Positions 50,491-60,025 of a stretch of DNA of 64,000 bases are shown here, piece by piece (within the stretch, counting starts at the first letter, position 1; the number at the start of each line of letters is the position of its first letter). The notes below the pieces were generated by a model. The model had not been told where the DNA came from, did no database searches, and worked only from the letters and a program-made list of their open reading frames with translations. This DNA is from an uncultured Lachnospiraceae bacterium (GTDB taxonomy: Bacteria > Bacillota > Clostridia > Lachnospirales > Lachnospiraceae), in contig CAJUED010000009.1 in NCBI GenBank assembly GCA_910585075.1, positions 35,922 through 99,921 of the forward strand, written 5' to 3'. The translations under genes were made by a program, and so were the position numbers.

Positions 50491-51354
50491 TTATTTGATT
50501 GCGCTGTCCACCTGACTTTGTACAAAAGCATCCTGTAAAATCAGGTAAACAATTGTCAGAGGCAGAATTGCCAGAATGGCTGCTGCCGCCGCTCCACTGT
50601 AATCATTGGTAACGCTGGAGAAATATTTTTTGATACACAGGGTGATAGTCTGTAACTCCGGTTTTTGCAGAATGTAAATGGAGTATGCATATTCATTCCA
50701 GGCCGCCACGCCGTGGAGGATAACCACGGTTGCAATAATCGGTTTTAACTGAGGCAGTATGATGTGGAAGAAGGTCTGCAATACGTTTGCCCCGTCAATG
50801 ATACTGGCCTCATCCAAATCTCTGGGTATGGAACCCACGAAGTTGGTAAACAAAAATACGGACATGGGAAGCCCAAAGGCCACATTGGTCAAAATAATCC
50901 CCCAATAGGAATTGATTGCGCTGATACCTACCAGAACGGAATACACACCTACTAAGATTGTCAGCGGCGGTATCATCATAACACCCATAAAAATACTGCG
51001 CACGAACCGATTGCCCTTTGAATCGTTTCTTGAGAGGGGATAAGCCGCAAGGCAGGCAAACACAACCTCCAGCACAACGGTACAGGAAGCAACGATGGCG
51101 GAGTTTTTGATGGCCCTGAAAATGGTTCCGCTTTTGATGGTGGAAAGGTAATTTTCAAAGTACCATACCTCCGGCAGGGACATGGAGCTTGAAAGGTCCG
51201 TGGAGCTTTTGAAGGACTGCATCAAAAGTACGTACAGAGGCATCAGGTAGATAAATACGATGAACAGCGCCAGCAGATATTTCCACCACAGTCCTTTTTT
51301 CTGACCTGCATAATAATGGGCTTGTTCTTCTTTTTTTTCTTTTAAAAATGCCAT
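50491..51354 (-). CDS. ABC sugar permease, MalG type (minus-strand operon)
   Basis: A 287-residue permease with six membrane helices. The EAA-type loop is LDEASIIDGANVLQTFFHI, with Asp-Glu in place of the first Glu-Ala. The start codon overlaps the stop of the MalF-type gene by one base (TAATG), so the pair is translationally coupled. It works with the binding protein at 52319. No ATPase gene is in the operon. Confidence 0.92.
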   Translation of the reverse strand: MAFLKEKKEEQAHYYAGQKKGLWWKYLLALFIVFIYLMPLYVLLMQSFKSSTDLSSSMSLPEVWYFENYLSTIKSGTIFRAIKNSAIVASCTVVLEVVFACLAAYPLSRNDSKGNRFVRSIFMGVMMIPPLTILVGVYSVLVGISAINSYWGIILTNVAFGLPMSVFLFTNFVGSIPRDLDEASIIDGANVLQTFFHIILPQLKPIIATVVILHGVAAWNEYAYSIYILQKPELQTITLCIKKYFSSVTNDYSGAAAAAILAILPLTIVYLILQDAFVQSQVDSAIK

Positions 51355-52220
51355 TACATTTCCACCTCCTTCTTACGGAAATATCCATTCAGAATCTGCG
51401 AACAGAGCATGATGAACAGGAACATGACCACACCGACCGCAGAGGCATAACCGGCCTGTTCCGCCGCCAGATATCTGTTGTTAATATAGTAAGACAGAGA
51501 AGACGTCATATAGTTAGGTCCTCCGTTGGAGAGAGATACCACAACGTCATATAATTTCAAGCCGCCGATCAAGTTGATGACAACAGCGGAAGACATAGCG
51601 GGAACCAGCAGCGGAAGGGTGATATAGCGGAAAGACTTCCATGAATTGGCGCCGTCAATGGCTGCGGCTTCATAATACTGTCTGGAAATTCCCTGCAGAC
51701 CGGCCATGTAAATAACCATACAGTAGCCGCAGTACTGCCAGGAGTTGACAAATGTGATGATCCATCTGCCCACATTTCCATCCCCCATCCAGTCCATGCC
51801 GTTTATGGAAAACCAGCCCAGGATTTCGTTTAACGCGCCCTGATTGCGGACCACAAAATACATGATATAGCCCATGATCAGGCCGGAGATCATAACAGGC
51901 AGGTAGATAATGGTTCTGACAGCCTTATGTCCTCCAAATTTTGTGTTCAGGAAAAGGGCAAAAGCCAGTCCCAGGATGTTTTGCAGTATGGTACTTCCGA
52001 AACCATAAAGCAATGTGTTTGTAAACGACAGGGAAAAGTTTTTATCCGATAAAAGATTTTTATAATTATCAAATCCGATAAACATTTTTACCGGGGAGTA
52101 TCCGTTCCAGTTGTAAAAGGACATTCTGATGGAGCGGATCAGGGGATACAGAACGAATAAAAGGACGATAAACAATGCCGGCAGATACAGCAGGTTCATC
52201 TGTATTTTTCTTTTTCTCAT
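51354..52220 (-). CDS. ABC sugar permease, MalF type (minus-strand operon)
   Basis: A 288-residue permease with helix 1 YLPALFIVLLFVLYPLIRSI and the EAA loop YEAAAIDGANSWKSFRYITL. AAAAGGAGG lies before the ATG. A hairpin at 52244-52269 separates it from the binding-protein gene. It forms the heterodimeric channel with the MalG-type protein. Confidence 0.92.
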   Translation of the reverse strand: MRKRKIQMNLLYLPALFIVLLFVLYPLIRSIRMSFYNWNGYSPVKMFIGFDNYKNLLSDKNFSLSFTNTLLYGFGSTILQNILGLAFALFLNTKFGGHKAVRTIIYLPVMISGLIMGYIMYFVVRNQGALNEILGWFSINGMDWMGDGNVGRWIITFVNSWQYCGYCMVIYMAGLQGISRQYYEAAAIDGANSWKSFRYITLPLLVPAMSSAVVINLIGGLKLYDVVVSLSNGGPNYMTSSLSYYINNRYLAAEQAGYASAVGVVMFLFIMLCSQILNGYFRKKEVEM

Positions 52221-52243
52221 AGGGTATGGCCTCCTTTTGAAAA

Positions 52244-52269
52244 GAGGATGATGTTAAAGCATCACCCTC
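52244..52269 (-). terminator. Attenuating stem-loop between binding protein and permeases
   Basis: GAGGATGATG (52244-52253) pairs with CATCACCCTC (52260-52269) with one mismatch; on the minus strand TTTTC follows. It probably lowers permease relative to binding-protein expression. Confidence 0.65.
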
Positions 52270-52318
52270 TGTAAGCTCATAATCTGTATAACAGTTCAGA
52301 CAAGCTGACCGTCACGAT

Positions 52319-53743
52319 TTATTCATTGTTGGTTGCATAGAGCTGTTCATAAGCCTGCTGCATATACTCTGCTACATCCGGAACAGCGTTTCCGGCTTCT
52401 CCAACCTTGTTATTAAAGAGCTGTGCGATACTCTCGGACATGTAATTCCACATACCGCTGGGGAGATACTCACGGTCAAAGAAGTTTGTATAGGTAATAT
52501 TTGAAACCTTTTCAATGGATGTATTATACTGATTCAGGGAATAGGTATCATCCTGGGAAATGGTGGTGAAGCCGCTTACGGCACCCGTTGCGTCCACATA
52601 TTCTTTCAGGTTTTCAGGCTGTAACAAAAATTCCAGGAAGGCCTGGCACAGTTCCAGGTTTTCGGTTTTGCTGGAAATAGCGATTGCAGTTCCTTCGCCG
52701 ACCGTATATGCAGGCTTTCCGCCTTCTTTAACGGCAGGAACAGGAATAATAGCAAAATCGTTGTCAGGGTTTGCAGTCTTCATAAGGTCAACGTATTCCG
52801 GTGAGCCCCAAAGTAACATGGCAGCCTGGCCGGTAGCCACATAATTTCTGGCTGTGTCAGGGTCTGCGGTGAACAGATCTTCAATAAAGAATCCACTGTC
52901 ATAGAGCTCTGCAAATTCCGCAATGATTTCAGGATGCTCTACGAAACTGAAACTTCCATCCTTGAGCTGTGCGCCTCCATCATACATAGCGCCGTCCGCA
53001 CTGTAAAATACATTGCTCATTTCAAGGTATCCGCCTAAAGAACCGGTAGATTTTCCACCTACCGCGATAGGTGTGATTCCTGCATCCTTTATTGTCTGCA
53101 GGGCATTTTTTAAATCATCCCATGTCTTTATGGAATACATATCAATGCCGTTGTCATCCATGATGGTCTTGTTAAATGCAACGCCGTATACCCATTCCGT
53201 TAAAGGGCAGGTGCAGACTTTTCCATTGCCGTCGGTAACAACTGCAGCTGCCGCATCAGCCATATCCGGTACCCAGGACTCTCCGGCTAAGTCATAGCAG
53301 AACTCGTTGTAACGGATTGTGCTCCATCCGTGTGTGGTAAACATATCGGGCATATCGTTGGAAGCCATTCTGGTTTTCATGATTGCTTCATGGTCGTCAC
53401 CATTTTCAACAAGTTCAAGCTGTGCGCCTGTCAGATTGTTGAATTCTTCTACTCTGCCTTCAAAGGTGGTAAGAGCATCCCCAATGATGGTTCCATCAAT
53501 GTCAATTTCTGCTTTCACCCCTGTAAAATCCCATGCAGCGTCTGCGGATTCTGAAGATTCTCCCGTATCCGCACTTTCTTCCGTATCGGAAGATTCCTGA
53601 GCATCTGAAGCGGTATCTTCATTTGAAGCTTCTGATGTCTGTGTGTCAGCCTCCGTGGTAGTACCGGAAGAACTGTTGCCACAGGCTGCTAAGGACAGAA
53701 CCATGGCGGCTGATAACAATACTGAAACTAATTTTCTTTTCAT
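52319..53743 (-). CDS. ABC sugar-importer substrate-binding lipoprotein (minus-strand operon)
   Basis: A 474-residue solute-binding lipoprotein with lipobox LSLAACG and a long acidic Ser/Glu/Asp linker (about 22-70). The binding core includes AIMKTRMASNDMPDMF and GVAFNKTIMDDNGID, as in family-1 sugar-binding proteins. It is not closely related to the two binding proteins at 22049 and 26907. GAGGAAAG precedes the ATG. It heads the operon of two permeases and two esterases, and is divergent from the YesM/YesN pair that probably activates it. Confidence 0.9.
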   Translation of the reverse strand: MKRKLVSVLLSAAMVLSLAACGNSSSGTTTEADTQTSEASNEDTASDAQESSDTEESADTGESSESADAAWDFTGVKAEIDIDGTIIGDALTTFEGRVEEFNNLTGAQLELVENGDDHEAIMKTRMASNDMPDMFTTHGWSTIRYNEFCYDLAGESWVPDMADAAAAVVTDGNGKVCTCPLTEWVYGVAFNKTIMDDNGIDMYSIKTWDDLKNALQTIKDAGITPIAVGGKSTGSLGGYLEMSNVFYSADGAMYDGGAQLKDGSFSFVEHPEIIAEFAELYDSGFFIEDLFTADPDTARNYVATGQAAMLLWGSPEYVDLMKTANPDNDFAIIPVPAVKEGGKPAYTVGEGTAIAISSKTENLELCQAFLEFLLQPENLKEYVDATGAVSGFTTISQDDTYSLNQYNTSIEKVSNITYTNFFDREYLPSGMWNYMSESIAQLFNNKVGEAGNAVPDVAEYMQQAYEQLYATNNE

Positions 53744-53850
53744 ATACTTTCCTCATTTCTGCGCTGCTTGTTTGTGCATACAAGCATGAATGCTTGGGAA
53801 TGAATGTTTGTACATAAATGCTTATGCATGAATACCTTTACATAAATGCT
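53744..53850. other. Degenerate short repeats upstream of the binding-protein gene
   Basis: CATAAATGCTT occurs twice (about 53812 and 53841), and related forms such as CATGAATGCTTG precede them. This is the leader or promoter region of the minus-strand operon and may hold regulator sites. Confidence 0.4.
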
Positions 53851-53854
53851 TGCG

Positions 53855-53999
53855 GAGTTTGCGGGGCAGCGCGGACGCAAACTCTTTTTGTAAGCGCAGC
53901 CCTGTAGGGTTGTGCTTACTTTTTTCCTTTTGGATTACTTTTCAAAGGCCGGTCAGAAACTTAGCGCCGCTTGGCCGGCCGGCAATGTGTGAAAAGTAA
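53855..53999. other. Three consecutive stem-loops between divergent operons
   Basis: First, GAGTTTGCG (53855-53863) pairs with CGCAAACTC (53876-53884), then TTTTT. Second, GTAAGC (53890-53895) pairs with GCTTAC (53914-53919), with CCCT/AGGG inside, then TTTTTT. Third, TTACTTTTCA (53935-53944) pairs with TGAAAAGTAA (53990-53999), with GGCCGG/CCGGCC inside. The first two look like plus-strand terminators although no plus-strand gene precedes them. Confidence 0.7.
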
Positions 54000-54033
54000 C
54001 CTTTTGGGAGATATATAGTATTTTATTTGGCAT

Positions 54034-54062
54034 TTGTATTATATAGCGAATTGTAGTATACT
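54034..54062 (+). promoter_or_regulatory. Promoter of the YesM/YesN genes
   Basis: TTGTAT (54034-54039), 17-base spacer, TATACT (54057-54062), 64 bases before the kinase ATG. Confidence 0.65.
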
Positions 54063-54126
54063 TTGGTTGTGGAAGATGGTACACAATTGTTAGATTCTGT
54101 CGCATATGGAAGTTTAGGGGCGTTAT

Positions 54127-55908
54127 ATGAAATTAAAGAAAAAACTGTTGTTGTCATTTGCAGCAATTACCATTATACCGCTTATGTGCGTAACGGTTTT
54201 TGCTTATACGCAGTATGTCCAAATCATCAACAGACACATTACAACGATTGCGGATAATGAGTTTAAGAATCTTTCTTTAAAGGTGCGGGAGTCCTACGAT
54301 TCCATCCGTCAGACTTTAAGCTTTCTGACTTTTTACAGTGCGGACGATAATGCGGTTTTATCCACCCTCCGGAGCCTGAAAAATGAGGAGACAATCAGCG
54401 ACAATGACATGTATCAGGCCTCCCAGAAAATTAAGACGGCCTGTCAGTCGGTTATGTACAATCAAAAGTATATAAAAAGTATCTACATATTTACCCAAAA
54501 TCGCTCTGTTTTCGGGCATTCGCGCACTGCGGAGGAGGGTATTTCTCCCGGCTATGACCCTGTAAATGACGAATGGTACCAAAAGACCAATGAATTAAAC
54601 GGAAGCGTCTATATCAGTCCTTTGGATGTTTATCCTATGTTCGGAACGGATTACGAGTGCTTTTTTGTGGCTCATCTGATTCGGGACGCCGACCGGGATT
54701 TTCAGCATCTGGGTGTGATTGTAGTGGAATACTCACCGGAAATATTTGATTTAAGCAAGGAAACGGCTTTGTCGGACATTGCGGATATCACGCTGACCAA
54801 TACCTTAAATCAGTCGGTTATTTATACCAATATGGAGGAAGAACATGCGGGAATTGTCCCCACAAAGGAAAATACCACTGTGGAATCGGTTTTTCAGACT
54901 CCCCTTGAGCTTTCCGTAACCGTTGATTATGCTTCCCTTCGATCGGAATATAACCGCACGCTGGTATTGCTGCTTTTGCTTGTTACTTTTTGTCTGATTT
55001 GTATTTTGCTGCTGACCCTGCGGATTACCAGAAGCTTCATCAATCCCATAGAAAAGCTGAGTGGCAGCATGGTGCAGCAGCAGATAACCCAGGTGGAATT
55101 ACCCGACGGGTACGAAAGCAGAAGGGATGAAATCGGAATTCTGTACCGTCAGTATCATAAAATGATGACGGAAATTAACAATTACATTAAAACGGAATAT
55201 CAAAATAAATTGATCATCTTAGATGCACAGATGAAGGCCCTGGAGGCCAGAATTAATTCTCATTTTTTATTTAACACATTGGAATCCATCAACAGCATGG
55301 CGGAGCTTGCGGAGCAGGAACAGATCAGTACCATGTCCCTGGCCCTTGGACACATGTTCCGCTATGCCATCAAAACGGACAGCGAGCTGGTAACCATAGA
55401 GGAGGAGCTGAATCATGTGCGGGACTATATGGTTATTCAGAGGATTAGATGCGATGATAAGTTCCGGTTTGTGGAGGATGTCCCGGAAGAATTTTATGAA
55501 CAGAAGCTATTAAAGCTCATATTCCAGCCCCTTGTTGAAAACTCGCTGATTCATGGCCTGGAATATGGAAACAGCGGCGATGAAATCAACCTGTCCGTGA
55601 GAATCTTACAGGATATGCTGCAAATCGTGATATCGGATAACGGAAAGGGGATTCCGAAAGACCGGCTTGCGGATTTAAGGAGACATCTGCAGGAGGAAAT
55701 TACCTTTATGGAGCTGGGGCACAGAGAAAGGGAAAGCATCGGTCTTAAAAATATCCAGTCCCGTGTGGAGTTATATTACGGGAAAGGATATGGTCTGACA
55801 ATTGACAGTACCGAAGGGGAAGGCACCCAAATAGAGATACATATTCCTGTATTTCCGTGCAGCTTTGAGGGGGGGGGTAAAAGTGTATCGGTATATCGTA
55901 ATAGATGA
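54127..55908 (+). CDS. YesM-type sensor histidine kinase
   Basis: A 593-residue membrane sensor kinase. Membrane helices at about 6-28 and 278-300 enclose an extracellular sensing domain. A HAMP region follows (about 300-350), then the His_kinase domain with phosphorylated His 379 in NSHFLFNTLESINSM and the ATPase domain (VENSLIHGLEYG, ISDNGKGIP, IGLKNIQSRVELYYG). This architecture is that of YesM/LytS-type kinases that sense sugars or binding-protein complexes outside the cell. AGGGGCG precedes the ATG. The 3' end overlaps the regulator gene by 26 bases and contains a run of nine G. Confidence 0.92.
   Translation: MKLKKKLLLSFAAITIIPLMCVTVFAYTQYVQIINRHITTIADNEFKNLSLKVRESYDSIRQTLSFLTFYSADDNAVLSTLRSLKNEETISDNDMYQASQKIKTACQSVMYNQKYIKSIYIFTQNRSVFGHSRTAEEGISPGYDPVNDEWYQKTNELNGSVYISPLDVYPMFGTDYECFFVAHLIRDADRDFQHLGVIVVEYSPEIFDLSKETALSDIADITLTNTLNQSVIYTNMEEEHAGIVPTKENTTVESVFQTPLELSVTVDYASLRSEYNRTLVLLLLLVTFCLICILLLTLRITRSFINPIEKLSGSMVQQQITQVELPDGYESRRDEIGILYRQYHKMMTEINNYIKTEYQNKLIILDAQMKALEARINSHFLFNTLESINSMAELAEQEQISTMSLALGHMFRYAIKTDSELVTIEEELNHVRDYMVIQRIRCDDKFRFVEDVPEEFYEQKLLKLIFQPLVENSLIHGLEYGNSGDEINLSVRILQDMLQIVISDNGKGIPKDRLADLRRHLQEEITFMELGHRERESIGLKNIQSRVELYYGKGYGLTIDSTEGEGTQIEIHIPVFPCSFEGGGKSVSVYRNR
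55869..55877 (+). repeat. Run of nine G at the kinase-regulator overlap
   Basis: The run encodes part of the kinase tail (EGGGK) and also forms the ribosome binding site of the response regulator gene, whose GTG is six bases downstream. Slippage would change only the last dozen kinase residues but could alter regulator translation. Confidence 0.8.
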
Positions 55909-57457
55909 TGAATCGTTGATAAGAAAAGGAACCATTAAGAAACTGAGCGCTCTGTCAGAGCAGGTTGTCTGTTGCGGGGAGGCAGAGAACGGACAGAAGG
56001 GGATTGAGCTGATTGAAGAACAGCGTCCGGATTTTGTGATTCTGGACATGTATATGCCGGTTATGAATGGGGTGGAGCTGCTCTCTTATCTGTCGGAGCA
56101 TTTCCCGGACCTGCCGCTCATTGTAGTCAGTGGGTATCGGAATTTTGATTATATAAAACAGGCAATCACCTCAAAGGCTGTTGATTATATCTTAAAGCCG
56201 TTCAGTGCAAAGGAAATTCAGAAGACAGTCCTGTCCACAATAAACGCGCTCAAGACGAAAGAGCACTTAAAGACGCAGATTTCCTCCGTGCAGGAAGACA
56301 GGGAAAAAGCATATTATGATTTGGATATCAACTTTTTAAGGGGACAGATACTTGGATATGAATCCGACTCCCAAACCATCCTGTCGGAAAAGCTAAAGTT
56401 TATCAATAGCAGGCACCAGCTTATACTGTTTACTCTTTACCTGATGAATTTTTCCGCAAATCTGGGGCTGGAAGAATGGCTGCGGGAAAACGGATTTTCG
56501 GAATTTATGGTTTATCTGCCCCATCCCTCCATGGAGCAATTTCGTTTTATCATTTTATTCCTTCCCATGGGCAGCAGGCAGACGGACGCCAATATAGAGC
56601 AGTTCTCAGAGATTATACTGCTCTGGGCCTACCGGCAGAACTACGATATACGGATAGGAGTAAGCGGATGCCACGACAACATTTCCCAGCTGAATACGGC
56701 GTTTGGGGAAACTACGGAAGCATTGGATGAACAGTCTGTCAGCGGCTTGGGCCATAAATGCTGCTTTTATAAGGAACCGGGCAAGCGGATTTCTTTAAAC
56801 TGGCCTTTACAGGAAGAATTTTTGTTCCGTATTGAATCGGGCGAGGATGAAAAAGTACGCCTGATGACGGAAGAATTGTTTGACTATTATAAGACGGTTC
56901 CAGGATGCACGCTTAAGGATGTGAAGCAAAATTGCGAATACCTGTCCGTCCAGTGTCAGCTTATACTGAATTATTATCTGAACCAGAAGGAGGAGGCCGG
57001 AAAGCCCTCCCACAATATGCATGCGATCATCAATACACTGTATTCTGTTGAGGATGTAAAAAAATATTATCAGCAGTTTTTCCTCAATATTACGGCAATG
57101 CTCCGGCCACAAAGCGTATATGGGGGGAGCGATTTGATTGACAAGATCAAAATATATGTGGATAACAACTATTATAAGGATTTACCCCGGGATTTTGTGG
57201 CTTCTCTTTTTTATATTAACAGCAGTTATCTAAGCCAGGCATTTAAGAAGAGAACAGGTGAAAAATATATTGATTATTTAAACCGCGTCCGAATTGAAAA
57301 AGCAAAGGAACTTCTGGAAACTACAAACTTTAAGATGTATCAGATATCAAAGAATGTTGGCTATGAAAATCCTAAGTATTTTTTCAGGATATTTAAGAAA
57401 AAGACCGGCATGACGCCTGAACAGTACCAGGAATCGGTGCGGGGCGGAGCGATGTAA
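55883..57457 (+). CDS. YesN-type response regulator with AraC DNA-binding domain
   Basis: A 524-residue response regulator. The receiver domain (1-120) has the acidic pair in VIDDES, phosphorylated Asp 55 in FVILDMYMPVMNG, and Lys in YILKPFS. A long linker region without recognised domain follows. The C-terminal AraC domain (about 425-520) has DLPRDFVASLFYINSSYLSQ and FKMYQISKNVGYENPKYFF. The GTG at 55883, behind the G run, is the best start. With YesM it should activate the divergent binding-protein operon. Confidence 0.92.
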   Translation: MYRYIVIDDESLIRKGTIKKLSALSEQVVCCGEAENGQKGIELIEEQRPDFVILDMYMPVMNGVELLSYLSEHFPDLPLIVVSGYRNFDYIKQAITSKAVDYILKPFSAKEIQKTVLSTINALKTKEHLKTQISSVQEDREKAYYDLDINFLRGQILGYESDSQTILSEKLKFINSRHQLILFTLYLMNFSANLGLEEWLRENGFSEFMVYLPHPSMEQFRFIILFLPMGSRQTDANIEQFSEIILLWAYRQNYDIRIGVSGCHDNISQLNTAFGETTEALDEQSVSGLGHKCCFYKEPGKRISLNWPLQEEFLFRIESGEDEKVRLMTEELFDYYKTVPGCTLKDVKQNCEYLSVQCQLILNYYLNQKEEAGKPSHNMHAIINTLYSVEDVKKYYQQFFLNITAMLRPQSVYGGSDLIDKIKIYVDNNYYKDLPRDFVASLFYINSSYLSQAFKKRTGEKYIDYLNRVRIEKAKELLETTNFKMYQISKNVGYENPKYFFRIFKKKTGMTPEQYQESVRGGAM

Positions 57458-57473
57458 TGAATACAAATCTTTC

Positions 57474-57502
57474 TTGAAAAAGTATATGGTTGTTACTATA
57501 AT
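57474..57502 (+). promoter_or_regulatory. Promoter of tex
   Basis: TTGAAA (57474-57479), 17-base spacer, TATAAT (57497-57502). Confidence 0.7.
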
Positions 57503-57556
57503 AAGAAGGAGTCGGTGCAGTAAAAAAGTAATAGAAAAATGTGAGGATGGGAAAGT

Positions 57557-59938
57557 ATGGATATTTTACTGAAGTTAAAAGAAGAACTGAAGGTTGAAAA
57601 GTGGCAGGTGGAGGCAGCTGTGAAGCTGATTGATGAGGGAAACACGATTCCTTTTATTTCACGTTACCGCAAGGAGGCCACAGGTTCTTTGAATGACGAG
57701 GTGCTGAGGAATCTTTACGAGAGACTGAATTATCTGCGGAATCTGGAGGAAAAGAAGGAGCAGGTTATCGGAAGTATAGAGGAGCAGGGAAAACTGACTG
57801 AGGAGCTTAAGACAAAGATTCTTGCGGCGGAAACCCTTGTGGTGGTGGAGGATTTGTACCGTCCTTACAGGCCAAAGAGAAAGACAAGGGCCAGCGTGGC
57901 AAAGGAAAAAGGTCTGGAAGGGCTGGCGGAATATATTTTAAAACAGGATGCGGCCGAGCCTCTTACGGTGGAAGCGGCCAAATATGTCAGCGAGGAAAAG
58001 GGAGTAAAGGATGTAAAAGAGGCCCTGCAGGGCGCAAAAGATATTATAGCGGAAATGATTTCCGACGAGGCGGATTACCGTATGTATATCCGCAATATTA
58101 CCATGGAGGAAGGAACCCTTACCAGCGCGGCCAAGGATGAAAAGGCCCAGAGCGTATACGAGATGTATTATACATATGAGGAGCCGCTTAAAAAAGTGGC
58201 AGGCCACCGTGTACTGGCGTTAAACAGAGGGGAAAATGAGAAGTTCCTGACGGTAAAGGTAGTTGCGCCTACGGAGAGAATCCTTACCTATCTGGCGAAA
58301 AAGACACTTACCGGTGAGAATGAATATACAACGCCTGTTTTGCAGGAAGTGATACAGGACGCATACGACAGACTGATTGCACCGGCCATTGAGCGTGAAA
58401 TCAGGAACGAGCTGACGGAAAAGGCGGAGGACGGTGCTATTTCCGTTTTCGGCAAAAATCTGGAGCAGCTTCTGATGCAGCCGCCAATTGCCGGAAGGGT
58501 TGTGCTTGGATGGGATCCTGCTTTCCGTACGGGCTGTAAGCTGGCGGTAGTGGACGCCACAGGGAAGGTGCTTGACACCAAGGTAATTTATCCCACGGCC
58601 CCCCAGAATAAGGTGGAGGAGTCTAAGGCAGAGCTGAAGAAAATCATTAAAAAATATGGGGTTTCCCTGATCAGTGTTGGGAATGGAACCGCTTCAAGAG
58701 AATCGGAGCAGGTTATAGTGGAGCTGCTGAAAGAATTGGATACACCGGTTCAGTATGTGATTGTAAACGAGGCGGGAGCTTCGGTTTACTCTGCAAGTAA
58801 GCTTGCTACGGAGGAGTTCCCTAATTTTGATGTGGGACAGAGAAGCGCGGCTTCCATTGCAAGAAGGCTGCAAGATCCTTTGGCGGAGCTTGTAAAGATT
58901 GATCCTAAATCCATCGGCGTAGGCCAGTACCAGCACGATATGAACCAGAAAAAGCTGGGAGAAACCCTTGAAGGCGTGGTGGAGGACTGCGTAAATAAAG
59001 TGGGCGTGGATTTGAACACTGCTTCCGCGTCACTGCTGGGATACATTTCAGGTATTTCTAAGACTATTGCTAAAAATATTGTGGATTACCGGGAACAGAA
59101 TGGGCGGTTTTTGAATCGTGCCCAGCTTCTTAAGGTATCCAAATTAGGGCCCAAGGCTTATGAACAGTGTGCCGGTTTCCTGCGGATTCTGGACGGAGAT
59201 AATCCATTAGACGCCACCAGCGTCCATCCGGAATCTTACGAGGCGGCGTTAAAACTCCTTGACAAGATGGGACTCACCATGGAGGATGTGCGTCTTGCAC
59301 AGAAACAGGCGGCAAAGAGCACAGGGAGTGTGAAGAAGGAAGCCCCTGCCTCCAGGAAGGAAACACGTGGAAAACAGCAGAAAATTGTAATCCGCAATAC
59401 AAACACCGCTATGGGGAAGGCCCTGGCGGCGGCTATGGGCGGTATGGCCTTGGATTCCCAGGAGCCGGTTAAGGAAAAAGGAAAGAGTGGGCAGGCAGGT
59501 ACGGCCGGCGATACGGCACAGACCACTGCAATCGGAACCTTGGAGAAAAAAATCAAAAATAAAAAGCAGATGGCGGAGGAACTGGGCATCGGTGAGATTA
59601 CCCTGACAGATATTTTGAAGGAGCTGGAGAAGCCCTCAAGAGACCCCAGAGAGAGTATGCCCGCACCGATTTTAAGGAGCGACGTGCTGGATATGAAGGA
59701 CTTAAAGCCGGGTATGATTTTAAAGGGAACTGTCCGCAATGTAATTGATTTTGGCGTGTTTGTGGATATCGGTGTCCATCAGGACGGGCTGGTTCATATT
59801 TCCCAGATTACGGACCGCTTTATCAAGCATCCCTTAGAGGCAGTGCGGGTAGGGGACATTGTGGATGTGCAGGTGCTTACCGTGGATGTGGCGAAAAAGA
59901 GAATCGGACTTACCATGAAAATCAATCAAAATAAATAG
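57557..59938 (+). CDS. tex: Tex family S1 RNA-binding protein
   Basis: A 793-residue Tex protein, a conserved nucleic-acid-binding factor linked to transcription. It shows the N-terminal helical domain with IPFISRYRKEATGSLNDEVL, the YqgF-like domain around VVLGWDPAFRTGCKLAVVD, the helix-hairpin-helix region NTASASLLGYISGIS and the C-terminal S1 domain (GTVRNVIDFGVFVDIGVHQD). A Lys/Ala/Thr-rich linker of about 90 residues before the S1 domain makes it a little longer than typical. GGATGGGAAAG precedes the ATG. It has its own promoter. Confidence 0.95.
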   Translation: MDILLKLKEELKVEKWQVEAAVKLIDEGNTIPFISRYRKEATGSLNDEVLRNLYERLNYLRNLEEKKEQVIGSIEEQGKLTEELKTKILAAETLVVVEDLYRPYRPKRKTRASVAKEKGLEGLAEYILKQDAAEPLTVEAAKYVSEEKGVKDVKEALQGAKDIIAEMISDEADYRMYIRNITMEEGTLTSAAKDEKAQSVYEMYYTYEEPLKKVAGHRVLALNRGENEKFLTVKVVAPTERILTYLAKKTLTGENEYTTPVLQEVIQDAYDRLIAPAIEREIRNELTEKAEDGAISVFGKNLEQLLMQPPIAGRVVLGWDPAFRTGCKLAVVDATGKVLDTKVIYPTAPQNKVEESKAELKKIIKKYGVSLISVGNGTASRESEQVIVELLKELDTPVQYVIVNEAGASVYSASKLATEEFPNFDVGQRSAASIARRLQDPLAELVKIDPKSIGVGQYQHDMNQKKLGETLEGVVEDCVNKVGVDLNTASASLLGYISGISKTIAKNIVDYREQNGRFLNRAQLLKVSKLGPKAYEQCAGFLRILDGDNPLDATSVHPESYEAALKLLDKMGLTMEDVRLAQKQAAKSTGSVKKEAPASRKETRGKQQKIVIRNTNTAMGKALAAAMGGMALDSQEPVKEKGKSGQAGTAGDTAQTTAIGTLEKKIKNKKQMAEELGIGEITLTDILKELEKPSRDPRESMPAPILRSDVLDMKDLKPGMILKGTVRNVIDFGVFVDIGVHQDGLVHISQITDRFIKHPLEAVRVGDIVDVQVLTVDVAKKRIGLTMKINQNK

Positions 59939-60025
59939 GCGATTTGTGCGCCTGGCATGTAGAGACAGCATTGATGCAGGAAGAAAGCAGTAAATGCGTC
60001 TGTACAAAGAAATGGAGGATGAAAA

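Noticed and set aside
59939..60025. Leader of the O-acetylhomoserine sulfhydrylase gene as possible SAM riboswitch
   Set aside because: Only 87 bases, with no extended pairing and no terminator stem.
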